A stretch of 44,651 nt of DNA from Thiothrix sp. (GTDB lineage Bacteria; Pseudomonadota; Gammaproteobacteria; Thiotrichales; Thiotrichaceae). Below are positions 19,475 to 26,206 of the stretch, piece by piece (the stretch's first letter is position 1; each line of letters begins with the position of its first letter). The notes beneath the pieces were generated by a model. The model did no database searches and was not told the DNA's origin. It saw only the letters and a program-made list of their open reading frames with translations. The stretch spans positions 1 to 44,651 of the forward strand of contig JAGRJD010000052.1 in NCBI GenBank assembly GCA_020442915.1, in the 5' to 3' direction. A program made the translations under genes and the position numbers.

Positions 19475-20662
19475 ATGGAAATTCATGATTACCTGCGTAT
19501 TCTGGCCGGACGTGATGGCTCCGACCTTTACCTGACCGCTGATGCACCTCCGGCAGCCAAATTTCAGGGCTCCCTCAAAGCACTCGCACGTGACAAACTC
19601 ACCCCGGAACAGGTGCATGACATTGCCCAGAACCTGATGAACACGGAACAGCGCCAACAGTTTGAACAGAAACCGGAAATGAATCTGGCACTGGATGTGG
19701 CAGGCATTGGCCGCTTTCGTGTCAATATCTTCAAGCAGCGCCACAAGGTAGCACTGGTCATCCGCAATATCAAAACCGAAATTCCCAATGTCGATGCCCT
19801 GGGCCTGCCGGAGATACTGAAGGATACCATCATGGCCAAGCGCGGGCTGATCCTGTTCGTCGGTGGCACTGGTTCAGGCAAATCCACTTCACTGGCCGCC
19901 CTGATTGACCACCGTAACCGCAATGCGGATGGCCATATCATCACCATAGAAGACCCGATTGAGTACATTCATCCGCACCGGCGCAGTATCGTCAACCAGC
20001 GCGAAGTCGGTGTCGATACCGACAGCTACGAAGACGCCCTGAAAAATACCCTGCGTCAGGCCCCGGATGTCATCCTGATCGGCGAAATCAGAAGCCGGGA
20101 AACCATGGAGCATGCCCTGGCCTTTGCTGAAACCGGACACCTGTGCCTGTCCACCCTGCACGCCAATAATGCCAATCAGGCACTGGACCGCATCATCAAC
20201 TTCTTTCCGGAAGAACGCCGCCACCAGCTGCTGATGGACCTGTCGATGAATCTGCGGGCATTCATCTCACAGCGCCTGGTTCCCACCCTGGACGGGAAAC
20301 GCACTGCCGCCATTGAAATTCTGCTCGGTACTGCCATGATCAGTGATCTGATCCAGAAAGGTGAAATCCATGCCATCAAGGAAATCATGGAAAAATCTCA
20401 AGAGGTAGGCATGCAGACTTTCGACAACCACCTGTACCGGCTCTATAAAGAAAAGCGCATCTCGCTGGCCGAAGCCCTGCGCAATGCCGACTCCCCCAAC
20501 AACCTGAAACTGCGCATCAACCTGTCCGCCGGTGAGCGCCCGGCAGCGACACCATCCCCACCCGCCACAGTCGACAGGCCAGATTCGGAATCACCTGCAG
20601 TGATGGGACTTGAACTTGCCCTGGAGCCCAAGCCCAGTGAGGAAGAAGAGGAACTGGTCTGA
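19475..20662 (+). CDS. pilU: Type IV pilus twitching ATPase PilU
   Basis: A 395-residue hexameric retraction ATPase of the PilT/PilU family that powers pilus disassembly at the inner membrane. Walker A is GGTGSGKST (130-138). Other landmarks are the Asp box region ITIEDPIEYIH, a Walker B region DVILIGEIRSRETMEHAL, and the His box GHLCLSTLHANNANQALDRI. The long C-terminal tail ending in acidic EEEEELV and the GHLCLSTLHANNANQ wording favour PilU over PilT. AAAGGA precedes the ATG. No pilT is adjacent, which is unusual since the two are often paired. Confidence 0.9.
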   Translation: MEIHDYLRILAGRDGSDLYLTADAPPAAKFQGSLKALARDKLTPEQVHDIAQNLMNTEQRQQFEQKPEMNLALDVAGIGRFRVNIFKQRHKVALVIRNIKTEIPNVDALGLPEILKDTIMAKRGLILFVGGTGSGKSTSLAALIDHRNRNADGHIITIEDPIEYIHPHRRSIVNQREVGVDTDSYEDALKNTLRQAPDVILIGEIRSRETMEHALAFAETGHLCLSTLHANNANQALDRIINFFPEERRHQLLMDLSMNLRAFISQRLVPTLDGKRTAAIEILLGTAMISDLIQKGEIHAIKEIMEKSQEVGMQTFDNHLYRLYKEKRISLAEALRNADSPNNLKLRINLSAGERPAATPSPPATVDRPDSESPAVMGLELALEPKPSEEEEELV

Positions 20663-20745
20663 AAACTGATCGCTTAAAACACGCCCCCTGAGCCGGCCAT
20701 CACCCCGGCCCAAGGGTATGGCCCACCCGGTAACGCAGTGATGAT

Positions 20746-21189
20746 TCAGGTAGCAGTGCGCTCCATACGCAATGCCTTGATCATCTGCTGCTGAAACTCG
20801 AACTCGAACTCGTCCACCCCGGAAAAACCGAGATTCCGGTAACAGGCCATGGCAATCCGGTTTGACTTGACGATGGTAATCGTCGCCTTGCCCCCCAGCT
20901 CATTGATAGCATGCGTAATCAGCCGCTTGCCAATTTTCTGTCCCCGATAGTCGGGATGCACATATAACCAGATGATATGGTCCCCGATATAGCCGACAAA
21001 CCCCTTGATCAGTCTCTGCTCCTCAAATACATGCATGACGGAGTGATCAAACAATACCCCCAGTTTCGGATTTTCGGCAATGGGCCTCGGCCTGAACTGC
21101 CCATGCTCACCAACATACTCATCAAGGTGGGAAGCCAGATAAATGGCATGCACATCCTCAATATCGCCAGACTGCATCAAACGAATCAT
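20746..21189 (-). CDS. GNAT-family N-acetyltransferase at the end of a T3SS operon
   Basis: A 147-residue GNAT protein. The acetyl-CoA loop is RGQKIGKR (82-89), preceded by beta4 IIWLYVHPDY and followed by the beta5/alpha4 segment IVKSNRIAMACYRNLGF. The ATG at 21189 is chosen because GGAGGG sits seven bases upstream; a GTG at 21216 would overlap the sctJ stop. It begins 19 bases after sctJ on the same strand, so it is probably co-transcribed with the needle-complex genes. Substrate unknown. It may modify a secretion component or a small molecule, or be an unrelated passenger. Confidence 0.85.
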   Translation of the reverse strand: MIRLMQSGDIEDVHAIYLASHLDEYVGEHGQFRPRPIAENPKLGVLFDHSVMHVFEEQRLIKGFVGYIGDHIIWLYVHPDYRGQKIGKRLITHAINELGGKATITIVKSNRIAMACYRNLGFSGVDEFEFEFQQQMIKALRMERTAT

Positions 21190-21208
21190 CAGAAATCCCT
21201 CCGCCTCA

Positions 21209-21805
21209 TCAACCACCTTTCAACTGGGCAGGAATCATGACAACCGATACCTTGTCATAGCTCAACCCTTCGATGCTCTTTTCCACAATCAGTTTAATTT
21301 CAGACTTCATGCTTTCAAGATCATAGGCTGGATGGTATTTGATGAAGACCGATGCTGAAGAGGGCTGTGGTCTGGTACCGGACGAGTCTGTCTCGGGTAC
21401 CACGATATGTACCCTGGCGACCAGAACACCATCAATCTGTGTCAAGGTTTCCTGCACGCTCTGGGACAAGGCATAAATAAAGCGGACACGCTCTTCCAGT
21501 GGAGAAGAAATCAACCCATCCTTCTGGAACATTTCATCCATCGTGGCAACTTTTTCACGAGGATAACCATGCTCCCGCAAAATCCTTATAGCCTGGGGGA
21601 TTTTTGAATCATCAATATTCAGCGCATAAGTGCCTGCTTTTGCGTTAGATAATTTTTCAGCATCAATACGATTTTCCAGCATGATGGCCAGCATGTTATT
21701 GGCATCATTCTCATTCAGTCCGCTGAAGAGCTCGGTTTTACAACCAGAAAGCAGGACCACCAGCATAAAAAAGCCGGGCCTGAGCATGCCATTTATTGTT
21801 TTCAT
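21209..21805 (-). CDS. sctJ: T3SS inner-membrane ring lipoprotein SctJ
   Basis: A 198-residue lipoprotein of the YscJ/PrgK family that builds the periplasmic inner ring. The signal peptide ends in the lipobox LLSGC, with Cys22 as the lipid site. The two RBM-like subdomains follow: LNENDANNMLAIML with IPQAIRILREHGYPREKVATM, then VRFIYALSQSVQETLTQIDGV, VARVHIVVPE and SSASVFIKYHP. The protein stops at SVVMIPAQLKGG, so the C-terminal transmembrane helix seen in YscJ and PrgK is absent, as in EscJ. The ATG at 21805 is chosen because the 61 residues upstream have no signal character. Confidence 0.93.
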   Translation of the reverse strand: MKTINGMLRPGFFMLVVLLSGCKTELFSGLNENDANNMLAIMLENRIDAEKLSNAKAGTYALNIDDSKIPQAIRILREHGYPREKVATMDEMFQKDGLISSPLEERVRFIYALSQSVQETLTQIDGVLVARVHIVVPETDSSGTRPQPSSASVFIKYHPAYDLESMKSEIKLIVEKSIEGLSYDKVSVVMIPAQLKGG

Positions 21806-21836
21806 GTTAATTTTTATCCCTCTGGGGAAATCAGTA

Positions 21837-22424
21837 CTAGCCGCTGGCACGGAACAAAGTCTGGAATCCTTGTGATATCTTGCTTGCCGCAGCAGAAATA
21901 ACCTCCACGCCAGTAGACCACATGCGGAAAGACATCGACCACTGATTGAGATCATTCTGATAGGACAGTGCTGCTTTGTTACTGGCATTTATCCTGTCAA
22001 CGATACCATCATACGATCCGGCAAGACTATCGCTCCCCGCCGTGGCAGGAACATTCGGATAAGTCCTGATCCGATCTGGCTGGACAGCTGCTCCGGAAGG
22101 CGAAGACAGGTAGTTATCCAACGTCGGTCGGTTGGACATCTGATCAACCAGGCCATGGTAACTGGCATCAATTTTAGAGGCCCGCTGAATAAGCGCCTCG
22201 GCCAGACCACCTGATCCCGCAGTTTTTTCTCCATCAACAAATTGCAATACGGATTCAGAACGGCCAATATCCATACTCGTATCCGCTCCCCCGCCGGGAG
22301 TACCCTTCAGAACATCCTGGAACCTGCTCGCATCGGCAGACTGGGCCAATGAGAGAGGTTGCTGCTGCTGGGGAGACTGAAAACTACTGGCAACCTGCCC
22401 CGCCACCAAACCTGGATCAACCAT
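21837..22424 (-). CDS. sctI: Probable T3SS inner rod protein SctI
   Basis: A 195-residue protein between the sctG and sctJ homologues, the normal SctI position in Ysc-type operons. The C-terminal 45 residues (LSYQNDLNQWSMSFRMWST then SAAASKISQGFQTLFR) have the amphipathic pattern of SctI/PrgJ rod proteins. The N-terminal two thirds is low complexity (Gln, Ser, Ala, Gly rich) and longer than usual; most SctI proteins are 100-150 residues. Two Shine-Dalgarno-like stretches (AGAGG and AGGAG) sit just before the ATG, the nearer one abutting it. Identity rests on position and the C-terminal pattern. Confidence 0.75.
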   Translation of the reverse strand: MVDPGLVAGQVASSFQSPQQQQPLSLAQSADASRFQDVLKGTPGGGADTSMDIGRSESVLQFVDGEKTAGSGGLAEALIQRASKIDASYHGLVDQMSNRPTLDNYLSSPSGAAVQPDRIRTYPNVPATAGSDSLAGSYDGIVDRINASNKAALSYQNDLNQWSMSFRMWSTGVEVISAAASKISQGFQTLFRASG

Positions 22425-22444
22425 CTCCTGTTACCTCTATCCGA

Positions 22445-22810
22445 TTAGTTTGCCAGATAAACATTGGCAATACTTTGTTCATCCGGATTACCATGCTTCG
22501 CTACTTCCTGAAACAAGGCCATGGCACCAGCCTTGTCACCCTGCTGATTCATGGCAATCCCCAGAAAGCATTTGGCGCTCATGTGATTCGGCTCACGGGC
22601 CAATACATCATCCCGCAAAATGGCAATGGCCCGATCAATATCACCCGCATAAATCTTGGCAATTGCCACCCCCATTTTTATAGGAGTCTGCTCTCTCCCA
22701 ACAGCCTCAACCCCTTCCATAATAACCTGTGAGCGGCGTGCATCACCACGAAAACATGCCATATAACCAACTTCAGAAAGGAGTTGTAACAGTTCACTGC
22801 TTACATTCAT
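22445..22810 (-). CDS. sctG: T3SS needle chaperone SctG (TPR protein)
   Basis: A 121-residue cytoplasmic protein with tetratricopeptide-like helices: ELLQLLSEVGYMACFRGDA, then MGVAIAKIYAGDIDRAIAIL, then AKCFLGIAMNQQGDKAGAMALFQE. Length and helical repeats match YscG/PscG, which with SctE holds the needle subunit unpolymerised in the cytosol. The ATG at 22810 is preferred; upstream in-frame codons run through the hairpin region after sctF. It lies directly downstream of the needle gene, as expected for the family. Confidence 0.78.
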   Translation of the reverse strand: MNVSSELLQLLSEVGYMACFRGDARRSQVIMEGVEAVGREQTPIKMGVAIAKIYAGDIDRAIAILRDDVLAREPNHMSAKCFLGIAMNQQGDKAGAMALFQEVAKHGNPDEQSIANVYLAN

Positions 22811-22842
22811 TATTTTTTCTTCACAATTATCTGTTTGCAAGA

Positions 22843-22865
22843 CCCTGCCCCAGAGTGGGGCAGGG
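22843..22865 (-). promoter_or_regulatory. Stem-loop between sctF and sctG
   Basis: A 9-bp perfect stem (arms 22843-22851 and 22857-22865) with a 5-base loop lies 21 bases beyond the sctF stop and 32 bases before the sctG start. It is GC-rich and not followed by a T tract on the minus strand. An mRNA-stabilising or partially attenuating element is therefore more likely than a full terminator. Confidence 0.6.
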
Positions 22866-22886
22866 CATTCGACAATGACCAATCAA

Positions 22887-23099
22887 TTACTGAATGGTTT
22901 GTGCCATACCGGAAACAAGACTGGCAACCTTGGAAGAGATTGCATTTTCCATTTCCAAACCGGCACTTTGGGCATCAAAATCACGCTTAGCCTCATTAAG
23001 GCCCTGCTGCAGTTGAATGCCTTCCTGCTGAGCCTGAGTCACACTGTTCAACAGGTTGGTGAAGGCTCCGGAATTGCCTGCTGCTGCTTCTGCTGCCAT
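22887..23099 (-). CDS. sctF: Probable T3SS needle subunit SctF
   Basis: A 70-residue, all-helical, cysteine-free protein at the needle position (sctE-sctF-sctG). The two predicted helices are broken near residue 12 and around 42-50, and the C-terminus reads ENAISSKVASLVSGMAQTIQ. Size matches short needle proteins such as SsaG (71 residues). The usual Pro-containing turn between the helices is not seen, so identity rests mainly on gene order and size. AAGGAG eight bases before the ATG is the strongest ribosome site in the operon, fitting an abundant polymer subunit. Stem-loops lie on both sides of the gene. Confidence 0.62.
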   Translation of the reverse strand: MAAEAAAGNSGAFTNLLNSVTQAQQEGIQLQQGLNEAKRDFDAQSAGLEMENAISSKVASLVSGMAQTIQ

Positions 23100-23117
23100 A
23101 ACGTATCTCCTTTATAT

Positions 23118-23170
23118 AAAAAAACTAGTTTTGAAATTCCCGATGTCATCCATCAAACGCAGGGAATTTC
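23118..23170 (-). promoter_or_regulatory. Stem-loop plus T tract in the leader of the needle gene
   Basis: On the minus strand, a 9-bp perfect inverted repeat (GAAATTCCC/GGGAATTTC, 23133-23141 with 23162-23170, 20-base spacer) is followed by seven T (complement of 23118-23124). Between them is the palindrome AAAACTAGTTTT (23121-23132). The sctF ribosome site follows at once. This resembles an attenuator or a processing site that separates sctF mRNA from sctC-D-E. Confidence 0.5.
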
Positions 23171-23215
23171 CATATTCACTGCGGCACTGCGTTTCGTGCC
23201 AGAACGGACGCTTTG

Positions 23216-23425
23216 CTATTTTTGCGCCCAAACTTCTTCAACGACTTCCATGCCAGACTCAATCGCCTTAAGAAACCGGCTGAGCTTGTCATACTGTTCA
23301 GGATCAACACCCTGGCTCAACTCAAACCGAACCTCTGAAGCTGTCTGATTCAGTTTGCCGAGCACTTCATCTTTATAAATCCCAGAGACATCATTTTTCA
23401 GGTTTTGTTCTAATTGTAGCATCAT
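23216..23425 (-). CDS. sctE: Probable T3SS needle co-chaperone SctE (YscE-like)
   Basis: A 69-residue helical hairpin protein. The stretch PEQYDKLSRFLKAIESGMEVV has the same spacing of Gln-Tyr, Lys-Ala-x-Glu-Ser and following aliphatics as Yersinia YscE, and the length is nearly identical. The N-terminal helix (MMLQLEQNLKNDV) also fits. YscE binds YscG to cap the needle subunit in the cytosol. AGAGGA within the end of sctD precedes the ATG, and only 6 bases separate the two genes. (SctE here means the YscE-type co-chaperone, not a translocator.). Confidence 0.68.
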   Translation of the reverse strand: MMLQLEQNLKNDVSGIYKDEVLGKLNQTASEVRFELSQGVDPEQYDKLSRFLKAIESGMEVVEEVWAQK

Positions 23426-23431
23426 TATCTA

Positions 23432-24757
23432 TTAATCCTCTGCTCCGTAGAAAATAGGGATTTCCACACCACCATTGGAAAGGAGCACATAGTCCGGCGT
23501 AATCTTCCTGATAAAATAATTATTACCAAGAGTTGCTCCTTCCATGTATTTTTTCCCATCCTTGGAAACCAGAAACGGTGTCTTGCCAACACTGACGCTC
23601 CTGATCACCAGCTTGATACGCTTTCTTGCATCAAACAGATTCTCAATAATCGCAGGACCATCACCATTCAGCGCCAGAAACTCCTTGTAAAGATCACTCC
23701 AGCGACTGAGTTCGCTCTGCGTCAACTCACCATCTACTTTAATGCGATCCTGCTCGATAGTAACCCTGATACGGCTGGAAAGACCTTTTTTCTCGATGAA
23801 CTGCTCCAAAGCCTCCTTGCGCTTGCGCAGGGTCTGTACTGCGGAGTCGTCAATGGAGCGGATGCCGCTGACATCACCCATGATATTGGTCTTGATCCGG
23901 GCCCAGTCCTCTTCATTGCTGACATAACCATGAGCGGACAAACGCCCCTCCCCCAGGCTTTTGAAGCCCAGATCTGCCTGTCCCAGTGCGTGAGCAACCG
24001 ACTTTGCACTCTCCACCAGTTCCGTCATGACCCAGATACGGTAATTCACTCCGGCCTGGGAGGAACCTGTCCGGCTCATGAGGCTGCGCTTTTCCTCGAC
24101 CGTATCGACATAACCGGTAATGATCACATTATTGCCGACCTCCATGACCTGCAATTTGTCGTTCGCCATGTCGGCCACCATTGTATCTGCCCGCTGACGT
24201 ACCGACTCCCGCAAACCGACCTGTTCCGCCATGTTCATCAGGCTGGGCATGAAATAGAGCAGATTCGCCCCCAGCAGCAGCCCTCCTCCCAGCCAGAGGT
24301 ATTTCTTGCTGCCGGTACGTGCCTGCCGCACTGCCGGTATATTGCGACCAGAATCTGCACGCCGGCTGGCAACCGGTACCGGGCGCGAGACCGGTCCGGC
24401 ATCAGCAGCCTCATGCCCGACCACAGCCTCATCCTCCAACCGTCCGGGCCTGCGCACATCCGCAATAAAGAAATCCACACTGCCGATAGTCACCACCTGG
24501 TAGGGGCGCAACAGCTTTTCGCTGGCCTCCACCTCCTGACCATCAATCAGGACGGGATTTGCCAGCACCTCCAGCAGAATCGAGTCTAGGGATATTTTCA
24601 GCTTGAGATGTGAGTCGGCGATGTTTTCATCATGCAAAATAATGTCGCTCGACATTGATTTTCCAATCAATACCTCGCCAACCTTCAGCCGGACCAGAGC
24701 TCCGGCATTACTGCCACTCAGCACTTTCAGCAGAAAAGGAGTTTGTTGCGTTACCAT
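23432..24757 (-). CDS. sctD: T3SS inner-membrane ring protein SctD
   Basis: A 441-residue bitopic ring protein. The N-terminal cytoplasmic FHA-like domain (about 8-100) contains IGKSMSSDIILHDENIADSH. A basic linker and one transmembrane helix (YLWLGGGLLLGANLLYFMPS, about 153-172) follow. The periplasmic part has ring-building repeats, including IITGYVDTVEEKRSLMSR and LSAHGYVSNEEDWARI. The family joins the sorting platform (SctK/SctQ side) to the periplasmic ring and secretin. Full length for the family. It lies 87 bases downstream of the sctC-like gene. Confidence 0.92.
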   Translation of the reverse strand: MVTQQTPFLLKVLSGSNAGALVRLKVGEVLIGKSMSSDIILHDENIADSHLKLKISLDSILLEVLANPVLIDGQEVEASEKLLRPYQVVTIGSVDFFIADVRRPGRLEDEAVVGHEAADAGPVSRPVPVASRRADSGRNIPAVRQARTGSKKYLWLGGGLLLGANLLYFMPSLMNMAEQVGLRESVRQRADTMVADMANDKLQVMEVGNNVIITGYVDTVEEKRSLMSRTGSSQAGVNYRIWVMTELVESAKSVAHALGQADLGFKSLGEGRLSAHGYVSNEEDWARIKTNIMGDVSGIRSIDDSAVQTLRKRKEALEQFIEKKGLSSRIRVTIEQDRIKVDGELTQSELSRWSDLYKEFLALNGDGPAIIENLFDARKRIKLVIRSVSVGKTPFLVSKDGKKYMEGATLGNNYFIRKITPDYVLLSNGGVEIPIFYGAED

Positions 24758-24844
24758 ACTGACTATCTTCGATTTTTATCTTTCAGTTTATTGTAGACTT
24801 CGCCTGTTCATGGCCGGAAGCCGGCGACCCGCCGGGCAGCAGTG

Positions 24845-25492
24845 TCATCGCTCAATGACATCCACCACATCAAAACCGGGAAAGCGCTCCTGCGTTGTTA
24901 CATCCGTTCCGGCCTGGAGTGTCTGCACCGGTTTTTCGTTACTGTAGTTGACCCTTCCCTTCGCATCGACCCATTTGTATATCCGGGTGCGCTGGGGCGA
25001 CTGGTTTTCCATCAGCTTGGCCATATCAAGAACGGCAGAGACAAAGCGCTCGGGACCATTGAAGTAGATCATGTTATCCACTTCTGATACCTCCCAGTGA
25101 AACTGTCCATCCAGGATACCCAGACGCTCAAGTGCAGCCGTGAACTCCTTGGGTTTCATTTTTTCCAGGCTGATCGAACCCCGCTGCGCCTCATCCTCCT
25201 TGTAGACATACAGGGTCTCGCCATCGTAGTACCAGATCAGTCCATAGGTTTTGGCAAGGTCATCAAAGATGAAGCGGGGCGTCTGCTCCCGATAGTGCAT
25301 GCTGACAATATCCTTGACCATCGAACTGACGACAATCGGTGTTTCCTCGTTGGCTGCCAGTGTCTTCAGCATTTCCCCCAACGGCTCCTCATCGGAGAAA
25401 TGCGAATACTTGCGGTCACTCCAGTTCAGCGGAGCCGCCATACAGGCCTGAAATGACAGCAGGGCAGCCAAGGAGAGAGCCCGGAGAAACAT
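24845..25492 (-). CDS. SctC-like protein with N0-N1 domains only and a DUF4124-like tail
   Basis: A 215-residue exported protein with a signal peptide of about 20 residues. Residues 22-100 match the N0 domain of T3SS secretins (WSDRKYSHFSDEEPLGEMLK and RFIFDDLAKTYGLIWYYDGE). Residues 105-163 look like N1 (KEFTAALERLGILDGQF, then YFNGPERFVSAVLDMA). A secretin would continue for another 300 or more residues with the beta-barrel domain. Here the protein instead ends with a DUF4124-type motif (IYKWVDAKGRVNYSNEKP, 171-188) and stops. The frame is clean, a good ribosome site (AAGGTGG) precedes the ATG, and sctD follows. It may form a periplasmic collar or dock to a separate secretin. Confidence 0.82.
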   Translation of the reverse strand: MFLRALSLAALLSFQACMAAPLNWSDRKYSHFSDEEPLGEMLKTLAANEETPIVVSSMVKDIVSMHYREQTPRFIFDDLAKTYGLIWYYDGETLYVYKEDEAQRGSISLEKMKPKEFTAALERLGILDGQFHWEVSEVDNMIYFNGPERFVSAVLDMAKLMENQSPQRTRIYKWVDAKGRVNYSNEKPVQTLQAGTDVTTQERFPGFDVVDVIER

Positions 25493-25746
25493 AGGAATAC
25501 CACCTTCACAAAATTGTTCTATACCCCCATGATCCGATGACTATGGCTGAAAGTCGAGCTGCCACAGGACGAGCGCAACCAAAAACCGGAAAACTGCAGC
25601 AGATCATCAGTCACAACCTTCCATTCATCTTGTTTGAGCAATACCACTCATCGGCAAAATTTTAGAATGCCTGTAGTGCTTGACTGACAGACGAGGCTGC
25701 AGCTCCTGCCCTCATCATTTTGTTGTGCAGCAACAAGGAAACAGAC
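25493..25746 (+). other. Divergent intergenic control region of the T3SS
   Basis: This 254-base gap separates the minus-strand ring/needle operon from the plus-strand operon, so both must be transcribed from here or from within it. I looked for sigma70 pairs and for an Hrp-box pattern (GGAACC then CCAC) and found none that were convincing. No open frame with coding character was seen. Confidence 0.45.
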
Positions 25747-26058
25747 ATGTCCATTTGGAATCCGTACACCAGCATCGGCCAGAACAATTTTTTTACGCCG
25801 TCGCAGAATTTTTATTATCCGGGTGAGGGGTATGGCTCTGCCAACCTGTCGTCCGTCATGATGATGTTTTATGAAAGCGCCCTGCAACTGTACATTAATC
25901 AACTGGTGACGCAGCTGCTGGAGGAACTTTTGACAAACCTGCTCAACAACAATAACGGCGACTCTCCGACAGATACGGAAAACGAAGCCACTCACACCGC
26001 TGGCAGCACAACCGGAACCGAGCTCCCCCAGCAGCCCATCAACCCGACGGGTGACTAG
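25747..26058 (+). CDS. Unknown 103-residue protein encoded ahead of sctQ
   Basis: I recognise no family. The N-terminus is rich in Asn, Ser, Tyr and Phe (MSIWNPYTSIGQNNFFTPSQ). A single long amphipathic helix follows (about residues 36-67, VMMMFYESALQLYINQLVTQLLEELLTNLL), then a disordered, acidic, Thr/Asn/Pro-rich tail. There is no signal peptide or membrane segment. The ATG at 25747 has AAGGA eight bases upstream. It is the first gene of the plus-strand T3SS block. A polar, unstructured N-terminus plus one amphipathic helix suits a small secreted substrate or a needle/tip/translocator-like component, but that is inference from place and composition. Confidence 0.6.
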   Translation: MSIWNPYTSIGQNNFFTPSQNFYYPGEGYGSANLSSVMMMFYESALQLYINQLVTQLLEELLTNLLNNNNGDSPTDTENEATHTAGSTTGTELPQQPINPTGD

Positions 26059-26206
26059 CCTCCCCGGAAAGTACACCCTGATCACACCGCCCCCCTGATC
26101 CGATCCACTGATCCGGTTTTTTTGCAACACCAGCTGCTTGCCGATAATTTTGTTTCAGTGCTGTTCATGCTTGCTGATGTAATCTAGGACATGAAGCCTT
26201 TCAGAA

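Noticed and set aside
24845..25492. SctC-like gene as a simple truncation or pseudogene
   Set aside because: The tail is a recognisable DUF4124-like module rather than random sequence, the frame is intact, and no remnant of a secretin barrel lies in the 87 bases before sctD.
25648..26130. A 160-codon minus-strand open frame opposite the 103-residue protein
   Set aside because: No plausible domain, and it would lie across the divergent promoter region. The plus-strand frame has a ribosome site and a more protein-like composition.
26059..26206. Terminator between the 103-residue protein and sctQ
   Set aside because: A T7 run exists at about 26117, but the repeated GATCC units upstream do not make a stable stem.
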